Assembly (NCBI GenBank): GCA_019054805.1
Contig: JAHQIY010000001.1
Location: 11,298,501-11,362,500 of the forward strand
DNA length: 64,000 nucleotides
Reading direction: 5' to 3'
Source: Brachionus manjavacas
Taxonomy: Eukaryota; Rotifera; Eurotatoria; Ploima; Brachionidae
Shown: piece after piece, positions 23,598 to 36,145 of the stretch
How positions within the stretch are numbered: the first letter of the stretch is position 1
Layout: each line of letters opens with the position of its first letter
Notes under the pieces: generated by a model
What the model was told of the DNA's origin: nothing
What the model saw: only the letters and a program-made list of their open reading frames with translations
Databases searched by the model: none
Translations under genes and position numbers: made by a program

Positions 23598-25064
23598 ATG
23601 AAATTTTTGAAAGAAAAAAATTCAACAAAATTCAAAAATGTGTTAATTGAATGGTGCCATTCTACAACTAGCCATGGTATTCCAAACATTGCTAGATCGG
23701 AAAGTAAATTAATTGCTATCTTTTGGTTAGTTGCTTTTTTATCAAGCACAGGATTTTGCGGATATATGATTGTCAAGACAATTATCGATATTTTTCAATT
23801 ACCAATTTATGTGAATATCCAAATAACTGAAGAAATACCGGCAATATTCCCTTCAATCAGCTTTTGCAACTTAAATCCTTTTGATACTTCAGATTCCAAA
23901 GTAAATGATATATTTCAAAACTTGCTTGTCGAAAATAACTTCACCTATGACAAATCACCCACTTTACTCTCAGTTTCGGCGTCAAGCATTATTAAATCCT
24001 ATGTTTACTATCTATCAGATAAGGATAAAAAAAAGTTCACTTTTGATTTCAATCAAATGGTTTATAGTTGCAAATTTAATGGTTTCACATGTAAAGATAA
24101 AGATTTTGAATTATTTTATCATTTCGATTATGGAAATTGTTACAAATTTAATCCAAATGGATCGAAAATAGTTGGCAAAAGTGGTCTTGAAAATGGATTA
24201 ATTCTTGAAATTGATGTAGGAAACGCAACAAATAAAGAATTATACTCAATCAAAAGAGGTATTAGATTTTTAGTTCACAATCACTCAGACTCAAAAAGCA
24301 TTTCTAATTATGGCCAAGACGCTTCAGTTGGATTTGCTACTGAGGTAAAAATCACTAGGCAAATGAGTGAAAAATTAAGCCAACCTTATAGCAATTGTCT
24401 TACAGATTTAACAAGTTCAAATCCAAAAAAAACAAATACAATGGAAGTGATGTTCAGCTACCCAACTGTTAAGCAATACTCGAAAGAAATGTGTATGAAC
24501 ATTTGCTTTCAAATCAAATTAGAAATGGAGTGTAATTGTTCTGAACCAGCAATTCCAACTCATCAAAATATTTCAAAATGTAGCGGCACAGATGATATAA
24601 CTTGTAAAGAGATGCTTTTCCAGAATTTTTTTTCCTCACCGTCCTCGGAATGCAATGATGAATGTCCAGTTGAGTGTGTTCTATACAAGTATTCAACAAA
24701 AATAGGTTTTGCTGAATATTTTACCAAATGGTATTTTGATATTTTTGAAAAAAAAAGCTTCGATTTCAAAGAGAATAGAAAAATAGAGGATAATTTTCTG
24801 AAAAAGATAAATTTATATGACTCTATCGAGGCATTAAGAAAAGATGTCTTATTAATTCAATTTTATTATGAAGATACATCGATCACAAAAATTACAGAAA
24901 AACAATTTTGGAGCCTATTTTCGATTTTATCAAGTATTGGTGGAAATTTGGGTCTTTTTGTTGGAATGAGTATTTTAAGTTTGTTTGAAGTACTTGAGAT
25001 TATTTTCAAATTAATTATATTTAGTTTTAAAAATTCTAATAAAAAAAAAATTGCTGTCAAGTAA
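23598..25064 (+). CDS. DEG/ENaC-family sodium channel subunit
   Basis: An intronless 488-residue protein with the full DEG/ENaC layout. It has a short N terminus with the gating HG motif (His26-Gly27 in SHGIPN), TM1 at about 37-60, and the post-TM1 FPSISFCN signature. A large Cys-rich extracellular loop follows (YGNCYKFN; CMNICFQ; CNCSEPA; CPVEC). TM2 comes near the end, with IGGNLGLFVGMSILSLFEVLE. The selectivity-filter triplet, G-A-S in acid-sensing and degenerin channels, is Gly456-Met457-Ser458 here. The channel is expected in the plasma membrane as a trimer that conducts Na+. The gating stimulus (peptide, acid or touch) cannot be told. The start fits the usual short cytoplasmic N terminus. 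Confidence 0.93.
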   Translation: MKFLKEKNSTKFKNVLIEWCHSTTSHGIPNIARSESKLIAIFWLVAFLSSTGFCGYMIVKTIIDIFQLPIYVNIQITEEIPAIFPSISFCNLNPFDTSDSKVNDIFQNLLVENNFTYDKSPTLLSVSASSIIKSYVYYLSDKDKKKFTFDFNQMVYSCKFNGFTCKDKDFELFYHFDYGNCYKFNPNGSKIVGKSGLENGLILEIDVGNATNKELYSIKRGIRFLVHNHSDSKSISNYGQDASVGFATEVKITRQMSEKLSQPYSNCLTDLTSSNPKKTNTMEVMFSYPTVKQYSKEMCMNICFQIKLEMECNCSEPAIPTHQNISKCSGTDDITCKEMLFQNFFSSPSSECNDECPVECVLYKYSTKIGFAEYFTKWYFDIFEKKSFDFKENRKIEDNFLKKINLYDSIEALRKDVLLIQFYYEDTSITKITEKQFWSLFSILSSIGGNLGLFVGMSILSLFEVLEIIFKLIIFSFKNSNKKKIAVK

Positions 25065-25984
25065 AAAAGCAAACAAATAATGATTTTTACTAATTTTTTT
25101 ATCAAAAACTTAGGCTTTTTATTTTATTTTAATCAAAGCAGAATAAATGAAGCTTTTTCTTCAAAAGAAAATTTTTTTTAATAACAGGAGTTAATAAGTC
25201 ACAAGTCTAGAGTTCGGATTTTAAATTTTTTAAAATTTTTTAAAGTTTGTCTTGGTCTTTAATTTAAGTGACTTTGACTTAATTTTTATTCTCTTTTTTT
25301 TTAGAATTCAAAAAAATTTATAAATTTGAAATTAATCAAATAAATTTATCAAAAATCAATTTTTTATTTTATCTTCCTTCAGATTAAAACAAAATAAGAT
25401 AAAACTATAAGTTCTTATTATTATTAATTAATTAATTAATTATTTTTCAATTAATTAATTGAAAAATTAAAAGAAATGAAAATTTTAATAGACATAGGTT
25501 AATTGATAATAGCTAGACTTCTTAATATTTATATGTCCTGCAAATGGCAAGTTTTTTTTTCTATTTAACTTTTCTAAAATTTTGAAATTACGTTGTTTCA
25601 TTAAAACTCAATACTTAAGCATGTAAAAATTTGAAATATAATTACGCAATAATTTTTGAAATCTAAAATAAAAAAAAAAAATTTGCCAAATCTAATTCCT
25701 GACTAAAATGCAAATGGGCACTTGTTTTTTTTATTTCTTAATAAAAGCATGTCATTTAAGATGCGGCCTTCTAAGATAAGAATAGAGAATGAGACTTGAA
25801 CCGAATAAATGAGACTGGGGGCATATGAATGGATTTCTTTTCTTTATTTCCCTGATCACTCAGTAAAAAAAATCTCTCTTTGATTATTTTTTTTTAAAAA
25901 GGATCAAAAGTATTATTTGGTTTTAACTTGAAAAATTGTTAAAAATTTCAAGTAGATTTTTTTGTAAGTAGAATTTTTAGATTC
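25065..25984. other. Intergenic, AT-rich
   Basis: No gene is visible. A GACTT-rich block lies at 25195-25285. A TTAA-type simple repeat and palindrome (TTAATTAATTAATTA with TCAATTAATTAATTGA) is at about 25420-25465. Confidence 0.45.
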
Positions 25985-27780
25985 CTAACATCGACATTCT
26001 GAAGTGGACATTACAAGAGAGGGACCTACGAATCATCATATCATCAGATCTAAAATGGAAAAATCAACCCATGAAAGCAGCCATTAAAACAAACACCATT
26101 TTAGGTATGATTACCCAGTCAACTTTATTTTAAAGGATCTTTAAAGAAATTCTAGAGACATTTGTAGAGTTTTTTTAGAGGTTATCGCACATTTTTCTCT
26201 AAAATATCGTTAAAAATTTCTTTTAGATTTCTCTAAAATATCTTTTAAAGTTTCTTTTTTATTTATCTCTAAATAGTCTTCAATTTTTTTTTTCAATTAA
26301 GATCAGTTAGCGGTATACATTTATTAATTAAGGTCAAAAAACATGATTTTGTGCCTCAAAAAATTTTCAAGGAGCAAGATAGTAAAGATCAAAATCATGA
26401 TCATTAAAGCTGCCATAAAGCTAGATATCCAGTAAATAATAATATTGGCAGCTTTAATGACAATTATTCTATTTGTTTATAATATAAAGAAATTGTATAA
26501 TAGGCAATTCAAATAAAGTAATAAAATCTTTTGATTATCACTTGCCAAATCCTTAAAAATTAAAAACAGATGATATATGTAAAATGGTTTTTTGTATGAA
26601 CATAAAGTAATTAGCAATAATTTTGTTGTGGTTCGGGTTAAATTAAGAGTTATGATGTCTAAACGTTACATTAATATTTTTTTCATTTAAAAAAATTTAA
26701 AAATTAAGAAATGAACAAAAAGTAAAACATTTTCAAAAAAAATTAAGAAGAATAGTTATTTAAAATTCACAAGTCTTAAGTCAACTCAAAGACTGGCTTG
26801 GACATTAATTTCAGTGACTATGCTTAAAATAGGGCGCCAAAATAATTAACAAGAACGATCATTCATCAGTAATGATGAACTCTATCAAAGGCTTTAGAAA
26901 TGTCAAAGATAAACAGCCGACTTTTTTCTTTCTATTAAAAGATTCTTATACTTTTTGTATAGAATTTTGAACTTATGAGCTTTTAAGAGTACGTATAATG
27001 ATTAAATTAGAAAAATCTAAAAATCACATGTTTTTTGATACATCACTAATAGCTTTATCTTTCTGACATTTCAAATTTTTATCTCGAATATTATTCTTCG
27101 TTTAAAAAATTATTTCTCACGACTTTATTCTCATGCTTGATTGATGAAGCTTTGTAGTTTAGTCTAATGCTCAAATCTAAAAGTCTCACAAGAACTTCTG
27201 AATAAAAATTAGTATGCTAGGGTATTTTTATTTTTTATTTCTTAAAATAGGAGATATATAATTTTTTCATTTATCGGCTCATAAAACAAACAAAAAAATA
27301 ATTAAAAATAAATAAAAGTTTTATTAAATCATAAATAAAAATTACTGAGAGAATATTTTGATAAAAAATAAAACTTAAACAAAATCAAAAAATATAGAAT
27401 GAGACAATTTTATAAATTATCTCTTTTCAAAAATATCTTAAAATTTTCTTTAAAAATTTATTCGCTTAAGAATCTTTATTTAAAGAATCTTTAAAGAATT
27501 TACAAAATATCTCTTTAAACGTTTTGACTGGTAGAACAGATTAAAAATTTTATTTTTTCTTCAAAATAGGTCAATTTATATTTTAAAGAATCTTTAAAGA
27601 AACTTCAAAAATCTCTATAAAATGTTTGACTGGGTTTGACTGGAAAGACGAGTTTTCATACACGCTTGATCAAGACATTCTCAGAGAACTGTTCCCTATC
27701 TATTTCAGGCCGCATCATAAAGTCAACTGGAGGGTCCCCGCTGGATCTCCATATCTTATCAATAACTTTTACTTTTTTAT
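25985..27780 (+). mobile_element. LINE fragment apparently split by a non-autonomous element
   Basis: Coding text ERDLRIIISSDLKWKNQPMK and TILGMI (about 26015-26110) is the LINE motif region seen in copy A. After about 1.5 kb, FSYTLDQDILRELFPIYFRP (27650-27715) looks like the next part of such a LINE. The interval starts with ACCCAGTCAA (26114-26123) and ends with TTGACTGGGT (27626-27635), a 10-bp inverted repeat. Sequences just inside share TTTAAAG(A/G)ATCTTTAAAGAAA. I read this as a MITE-like insertion into an old LINE. The interval also holds a minus-strand RT motif, DISKAFDRVHH (about 26880-26920), so it is itself composite. Confidence 0.45.
26401..26460. repeat. 15-bp perfect stem-loop
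   Basis: TCATTAAAGCTGCCA at 26401-26415 is the exact reverse complement of 26446-26460, with a 30-nt loop. It lies inside the presumed MITE-like insertion. Confidence 0.7.
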
Positions 27781-28195
27781 GGCTATTTTATTTGTGATAT
27801 CCCAAATTTTAAATTAAATTCTCAAAAATATTAAGTTTTGAAGCAAAATTTTATTTTCTTATTGTCCAGCCTTATTTTTTTTACCTTAATTATCTATGTC
27901 TTTGTTGAGCGTTTTTTTACCATATCTTAAAAATAAAAAATAAATTGGAAAAAATAATTTAATTAGATTAACGGTTGTAGAAAAAAATGGCACAAAAGCT
28001 TAGTTAAATCTGCTATAAGAGTGGACAAAACCTTTCCCAATTTTTTCAAAATTTAAAATCAGGCTGATCCTAGCTTTAAAATAAATAAAAATTCTATCAC
28101 AATGTTGAATTTTCGACAAGTTGTTAGTAAAAAATGTACAAAAACATCAAAAAAAATTTGTACAGCTTTGTAAAAAGTAACCAAAACTGTTGAAG
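27781..28195. other. Intergenic, nothing recognised
   Basis: AT-rich sequence with no coding signal or repeat that I recognise. Confidence 0.4.
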
Positions 28196-28199
28196 GAGG

Positions 28200-29180
28200 C
28201 TAGTGATGACGAGGATAAAGACGAAGGCGAAGATTGCGATGAGAGCGCCGAGCTGTAGCTTGATTCATCAGAGCTTTGGTTTCGGTTCATAAATGTTTCA
28301 TATATCGGCGAAAAGTGTTCTGGAGCCGATCTAGCTAATCAATTGGTCCCGCTGTATCATTAAAATGGGCGAGCGAAACATCACTCATCGAAGAGTTTGG
28401 TAAGGATCTAAGTGTTTTTGTTTTGACATGTGCTGGAACAAACCTTGATAAAGGCATTGTTTGACGAAATGAGGCAATGGTCGAGTCTAACAGCGCCTTT
28501 CGCTGCTAGACGTTATCGGGGACTGAAACAATTAGCCTAAGCTCACCATTTCTGATTCCCCAGAACCTCTTCTTGTTGTCGTCGCACTCTTTCACCTTGA
28601 CTATTCGCCCGTTAACTGTTGCTGTTGCAGTTAGTTCATTGTTTCTCCGATCCCGCTCTTCCCTGAGTTTTTTATGGGCGATTCTCTCGCTCGGCATAAG
28701 ATCTTCATTAATATAGACTCCTTTTAATTCCACAGAATTACGTAGCTTTTTGCTATTGCCAAGCATGTCCAACTTGGAACTGACACTGTCCATTTCAACG
28801 ACGAATAGGACTCGCTCGATATTGGACCCGCAGTCTCCACTCCCCGAAATGGCGTTTTTTTAGTGATACATCTTGCTTTCTTTACTTTGGCATCTGGTAC
28901 TCCAATTGCTAAGGCCAGTTTTTTTGCCAGATATCATACGTCGTCATGGAGTTCAATACCTTAACTGATATTATTTTTTCAAAATTGGAGGGTTCAGTTA
29001 TAATTTAAAAAATTTAAAGCTAAATTTAATGACGACGTATGATATCGATCCTAGAGCGAACAGTCTTGGCATGGTCTTGTACAACCTTTGGGTCCATATT
29101 GCTCAGGCAAGTGTGAATTTTGTTTTCGAGTTGCTTTAGATTTTTAGCCTCCCAATCACCCTCATAAACATTTTTTATTC
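28200..29180 (-). pseudogene. LINE ORF1-like (gag-like) remnant
   Basis: The minus-strand ORF at 28506-28793 reads ELKGVYINEDLMPSERIAHK, LREERDRRNNEL and GRIVKVKECD. This is the pattern of the C-terminal part of ORF1 proteins of several LINE clades (YINEDL...R..LR.ER). In-frame homology extends upstream to SGSGDCGSNIERVLFVVE. Further upstream, after an interruption, 29050-29170 reads KNLKQLENKIHTCLSNMD, a coiled-coil-like stretch. A segment bounded by an 18-bp inverted repeat (28929-28946 and 29028-29045) interrupts the two parts. The 28200-28500 part is GC-richer and unrecognised. No intact ORF remains. Confidence 0.55.
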
Positions 29181-29535
29181 TACACCCGTTAATTAAAAAA
29201 TATATCTTGTCTCTGTAAATTTGAAATGCGAAAAGTGACTATCAGTGACTTAAAATGCAAACATCAATCTCATTTGAATACATTTAACATTATTTATTTC
29301 ATTGCACTTACCTATATTCCGGGCTTATTGATTAAAAATGATAATACACAGAATTATATTAATTTTGTTTTTTTTATAAAAAAAAATTAGATAAATTTCA
29401 CTTAAGGTAAATTTTTCAATTTAAAGCTTTAAACAAAATTTGCAAACTTATAAAATAAATTGTTTAGGAAAATTATAATTTTAGATAATTAGATTCCGCA
29501 AATGCCGCCCCAACATCACTCAACAACCACTAATG
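29181..29535. other. Intergenic, AT-rich
   Basis: No gene is visible. It ends just before the first copy of a 68-bp direct repeat that flanks a LINE. Confidence 0.4.
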
Positions 29536-30132
29536 CCGACTTGATACCAGTAACTATGACACCATTGATTTTTATCGGTTATTGATATTAGATTCAATAA
29601 TTAGTAGTAGTAGTAGTAGTAGTGTAAATGCTGTAGGAAACACTAGTTTCCAAGTAGTTGCGCACGTAGTCGCCCTACTTTAACAGCCTCTGGCCAAATT
29701 TTATTGTAGCATCTTGTCAATTCTCATTTTGAAGATTTTTGTGTTTGTCACGCACTTTGTCACTTCATCCAGAGCGTTCCAATATCCCGCTGTTCGATTT
29801 GTGAAAAAGTTGTGTCTCACTCCACAATTGCGGATCAGCTGTCGTTCGATTGCCATGCGACAAGTTCTGGTATTACCAGCTGGGCTATCTAGACCATCCG
29901 AGGCCAGCTTTTGATCTCCATTAATTAATGTTACTTGATCATGTCCATAATGTATTTTGTGTAGCTGAATCAGATCACCGCGCCTACGTCGCTCTTCAAG
30001 GGTGCTCCAGCCTAGAGCCTCTCTTCTCTCGAAGTAAGGTTTTCCCTTCAATTCAGGCAACTACCGACTTGATACCAGTAACTATGACACCATTGATTTT
30101 TTATCGGTAATTGATATTAGATTCAATAATTA
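29536..30132 (-). mobile_element. 5'-truncated LINE, copy E, between long direct repeats
   Basis: The 119-codon minus ORF (30060-29701) reads RRRRGDLIQLHKIHYGHDQV, TCRMAIERQLIRNCGVRHNF and YWNALDEVTKCV, the C terminus of a CR1/L2-like LINE protein. The untranslated end contains CTACGTGCGCAACTACTTGG and runs into an (ACT)n tail (29603-29623 as AGT on plus). Nearly identical direct repeats of 68-69 bp flank it at 29536-29603 and 30064-30132, differing by one T-run indel and one substitution. They are most simply a long target-site duplication. Confidence 0.8.
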
Positions 30133-30426
30133 AATTAATATATTTTTCATTTTTTGGAGTGTATGGCCTACAGCGCCTATTTGTTTATTTATTTTTTGCT
30201 TATGATCGGAAAATATTTAATTTAAAGTAAATTTTTTGTTTTTTAAAGTTATTTATCACTAGAATAAGGCTTATCATTGTAAATTAAATTAATTGATACA
30301 TAATATCGTAAAATATATAGTAAACATGTTTTTATGTAAGGTAAAAAAAAAATTAAAGCAATGTCATAGTTTACTAGAGAAAAAAATTAATTCTTTGAAA
30401 AAGCACCATTGTTTGATTTAGCTGGT
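30133..30426. other. AT-rich spacer
   Basis: Nothing recognisable. Confidence 0.3.
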
Positions 30427-32870
30427 CTATCTCTTTTTTTTAACATAAACAAATTCTCTCACATTATCCTCTGAGTAGTAGTTTAGTAACTTGCACAGAC
30501 AGATGGAATCCTTAAATATGCCAAATTCAAGAAAATATAGGCAGCTGCAATAAGGGGATTTCAACAATACATAATTTTTGTTCTTATTGTTGACAATTCT
30601 GTAAGCAGATAAAGAATCAATCATGCTAAAGTCCGACATCATTAATTCATCAGCTTAAACGATCAAACTGTTATCATGTTTTAAACTGTAATCCAGTTTA
30701 ACTTGAGATATACTTTAGTCTGTCACCATTCTCTTGATCACATTACAGCCTACAAGAATGGTACTTCGTTCATAGTTGGTGTTGTGTTTTTGTTAGACAG
30801 AAAGTTTAACAATACAAATTGTTAGACAGAAAGTTTTCAACGTCATCGACTTTATTATGTTTTGGTGTCGTCTTTTTTTTGGTACCGATGAACAAAGCCA
30901 GCTATTTGTTCACTCTTTAGCTCGAGATCCTCTATTTTATATTTGACTCGGTTGTTATTTATTACAAGGAATTCAAAACTAATGCAGAAAAGGGAAAATG
31001 CTTTGGAGAGCTCCTATCTTCAATATTTAGTCCTAATTCTGATTTAATAGATCTTGATAAAGATTTCGAAATACTTAATTCTAACTCTGAATTCTTTAGA
31101 AATTATGATCAGTCTAATTTTAATGAACCAATTTGCTTAAGTGAATTAATTGTGGCTTTAAAAAGATTGAAAAATGAAGCGGCATCAGGACCAAATTCAT
31201 AATCTAATGTTAAAAAACTTACCTAGGAGTTCATTAAAAGAAATAATAGAAGTTTTTAATTTATCTCTTCGAGTAGGTACTTTTTAAATCGATTAAAATG
31301 AATCCACCTCATTACTTGACTAACTGGATTAGATCCTTTTTAGATAGTAGGACATTTAAGGTAAATGTGAATGATCATCTGACCGAAGAATATAAAATAA
31401 CTGCAGGTGTTCCTCAAGGCTCAGTAATTAGTCCTCTTTTATTTAGTATTTATAATAATGACATCCCAAAAAGAAACAAAACAAATAATGAATACTCTCT
31501 GCTTTTCGCAGATGATCTAGTTACATTCTTCATTTATAACAAGAAAAGGAACCTAGAAAATAAGATTAATAAATACACCAACGAACTAGAACAATGGCTT
31601 ATTTAAATGGAAAATGAAGATATCAGTTGAAAAGTCGTGTTCAGTAGTCTTTTCTAGGTACAAAAAAGAGGGTGATAATCTAAACTTAAAAATCTATGGA
31701 AAAAGAATAGTGAGCCAAAAAGAAATCAATGTTCTTGGTATTAAATTTGATTCAAAGCAAACTTTAATATACTAGTAGACGAAATTAAAGAAAGCTGCAA
31801 CAAAAGGCTAAATATTATTAAGATATTGTCAAACAAAAAATGGGGTCTCAATCAAAACACACTAGGAAATTTATATAAGTCTTTAGTCGGATCGATTTTA
31901 GATTATTCTTTTCCTTGCTTGAATTCATTTTCAGAAAATAATATCAAAAAACTACAAGCAATTCAGAATACAGCAGTAAGATCTATCCTTAAGTTAAAAT
32001 ATGATACTCCCTCCAACATCTTGCAACATTAAACTAAAATTACTAACAGTCTCGAATCGTCTTTTTGAGTTGAGTGAGAAATATGTTGGGACAGGACTGA
32101 GTCATTCTATTCCATTTGTTGAAAGACTGGTGAAAGAATACAAAGAAGGTTTCGAATCAAGATATATTGAATACCCAACTCCATTGTGTAATTGCTACCT
32201 AACTATTTCTTCTTTTTTTCCTGAAACTTGAACTATTTAAACATGTGCCACATGTAACAATCTTTTCTAATTTATGTCTTTTCAACTTTCATTTTTTTAG
32301 CTTATTTACTCTTTTTTGATTCTTTTTTTTTATCTAATTTTATTAACTTTAATTTTGTTTTTATTTTATTTTTTTATTTTATTTTTAATTTATTCTAAAG
32401 GAGCTCTTGCTCGGTACAGAAAACAAATAAATAAATAAATAATAATTTAAATGACATCTGATCTGTCTTGGGAACATTTTAGGGTTTTTTTTATCAACTC
32501 AATGATTATATTCTTTAATATTTCTGGTAATCCTTTCTCGTTGTTGTATTCATCTGCGATCGAATGTTGTACATGATCAGCTTTTTGGGAAATGGACACG
32601 CTTATGTTTGATTTCTAACGCAGTTGTATTTGACTGGGCAACCTTCAATTTCACATCTTCTCAATTGTTGTTTGGCTCGGTGTCTAGTGGTTTCAAAGCA
32701 CAATTTACAATAATAGTCTCTATTAGTTTGATAAGCTACTGATTTTGGAATTTGAACACGAATGTATTCTTTAAGCTCAAGTGCAGTTTAGCCATCTTCT
32801 AACATCTCCCAACTAAGCTTATCAAAATCTTCTTTTTCATTTTCCATTTTTTATAAACAACAATGAAAAG
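30427..32870 (-). pseudogene. Transposase-like gene (zinc finger plus SWIM-like) split by a LINE
   Basis: Two minus-strand pieces flank a plus-strand LINE. The upstream piece (32870-32449) reads MENEKEDFDKLSWEMLEDG, stop, then YIRVQIPKSVAYQTN, YYCKLCF, RCEIEGCPVKYNC, stop, and after a frameshift DEYNNEKGLPEILKNIIIEL. The downstream piece (30642-30427) contains YCSCLYFLEFG...CLCKLL, a SWIM-like zinc motif whose final His appears replaced by Leu. An N-terminal Cys-rich part, a DEYNNEKGLP-like linker and a SWIM motif recall MULE-type transposases, but the family call is tentative. The downstream piece alone also resembles ZSWIM7. Stops and a frameshift make it dead. Confidence 0.4.
30960..32447 (+). 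pseudogene. LINE RT pseudogene, family F, with AAAT-rich tail
   Basis: The translation gives ALKRLKNEAASGPNS, then GVPQGSVISPLLFSIYNNDI and LLFADDLVTFF (RT motifs, including the FADD active site, 31298-31606). It continues in other frames with NVLGIKFDSK and LGNLYKSLVGSILDYSFPCL. Stops and shifts break it into several ORFs. The 3' end has AAAGGAGCTCTTGCTCGGTA and then (AAAT)n at 32418-32442. The same end is seen at 49165-49200 and 55510-55547. It sits inside the transposase-like relic on the other strand. Confidence 0.85.
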
Positions 32871-33174
32871 GTTTTAGAATAGAAGAAAACTACTATTGAA
32901 ATACTTAAATTTACTATAGTAAAAAATGAAATGATTTATTTTTGCATGTAGTTTTTTTAGTGAAATAAAGTTCGATTTTAAATTAAAAAGCTTCTACTTT
33001 ATATAAGCAAATATTCATTTAGAAAAAAATAGTTTTACTTTATTGAAAAAAATAAACTTTATTTTAATTAGACAGCCTGATGCTATTATCAATAAAAAAA
33101 AAGATGAATAGCTTCACTGAAGAAATGTAAGAAATTGCTGCTGATATTTTGGCTTTTTCTAACAAGAATTTCTA
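32871..33174. other. AT-rich spacer
   Basis: No gene or repeat is recognised. Confidence 0.3.
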
Positions 33175-34025
33175 AAAAATAATAACTATAATATATATAA
33201 GCCACAGCAAGACTAGCTTGCGGAGGTGGTCTACTAGGAGGTCACCTATGGTAGCTCCTTGCACATTAAACATAGAAAGTACTACAAAAAGAAAAACTGT
33301 ATAAGTTTTTAGGTCAAAATAAGAGTAAAGATTACAGATAGAAAAAATTGTAAAAAGAAAACATTTTATAAATTTTATAAAAATGTTGCTGTTCATGATT
33401 GTTGACTAAACTGGAAGGCATCGTATCGGTTCTTGAACTTATTGACCGAGTCGGCGTCTATGACTGTAGCTGATAGAGCGTTCCACTCGTTGACTTTCCT
33501 GTTGGTGAATGTGATTGCCCTTTGCAGACATTTGGTGGAGGCCTGGCCGGACAGTCTTCTTGCATGATCTCTGGTACCTCCGGCGGATCCGGGTTGGGAA
33601 AGTGGACTTTCGGGAACCGGGGGGCTCACCCAGCTCACTTCGTTGATGCCTTTGGCGAGTTTGAACATCTGGATCAGGTCTCCACGTACACGGCGCTCAT
33701 GAAGGGGAGTTGGTCTAAGGATGGCAAGACGGTCTTCGCAGCGCCAGTTTCAAATGGGGGGCACCAGTTTGGTGGCCCTTCTTTGCACCTGCTCGAGCAT
33801 CTTTGCGTCTTTCTTGCTAGGGGGGGCCAGAACACAGCGGCGTTTTCCAGGTGGGGTCTTACGTAGGGAGAATAGAGGGTCCTGCATGTATCTATGGTCC
33901 AATATCTAAATGATCTCTTCAACTGGCCGAGTATTCCTGTAGCTCTGTTCACTTGATTTTTAATATTAATAGAAAATTTCAAGTTGCGTGAAAACGTGAC
34001 TCCCAGATCCTTTTCTGTGTTTTTT
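33175..34025 (-). pseudogene. LINE C-terminal fragment, copy G
   Basis: Minus-strand text reads TEKDLGVTFSRNLKFSINIK, NQVNRATGILGQLKRSF, SPYVRPHLENAAVFWPP and, after a frameshift, RAITFTNRKVNEWNALS. This is the C-terminal half of a CR1-like LINE protein. It is unusually GC-rich for the region, so it is a relatively recent arrival from a different family. The 3' end (near 33190-33230) contains CTCCGCAAGCTAG-CTTGCTG, the same hairpin text as the LINE end at 38272-38300. Confidence 0.8.
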
Positions 34026-34525
34026 TAAATATAAAACGATTATATTCTAGTTGATTAACCAGAATGATTAAATAAATAAACAAGTATCAATAATATTATT
34101 TAAATCTTTTAAATTTTACAATTTAACTATTTTAAGTTTTTTTGTTTTTAAAATTCAAATAAAGATAAATATTTTGATAAAAAAATTATGTGAAATTTGA
34201 AAAATTCTATTCTGGAAATCGTTTAGAAAAATATACTAACATGCGATTAATTAATTATAATTGAAAAATGAACTAAAAAAAAAATTTTTTTCTCAATTTT
34301 GTAATCGATTTTAAACAGACATACATAATACTCTTCAAAAATTCTACTTGAATTTCTAAGAGTTTTTAAAACAATTATTGATTTAAAATTATTTATTCAA
34401 ACATTTTTTTTATACTAAAAATTTCACACAATTTACATTTAAAATTAAATTTATCATTTTCAATCTGCTTAAAATAAAAGTTCTATTCCTAATAAAATTC
34501 AAATCAAGTCCAGAAAAAATTAATT
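34026..34525. other. AT-rich spacer downstream of smoothelin-like gene
   Basis: No gene is recognised. It lies 3' of the minus-strand gene that ends at 34526. Confidence 0.4.

Positions 34526-36145
<1,620 letters not shown>

Noticed and set aside
33522-33866. Plus-strand ORF of 114 codons rich in Gly/Ser
   Set aside because: It is antisense to the LINE fragment, whose minus-strand frame has clear RT-protein motifs.
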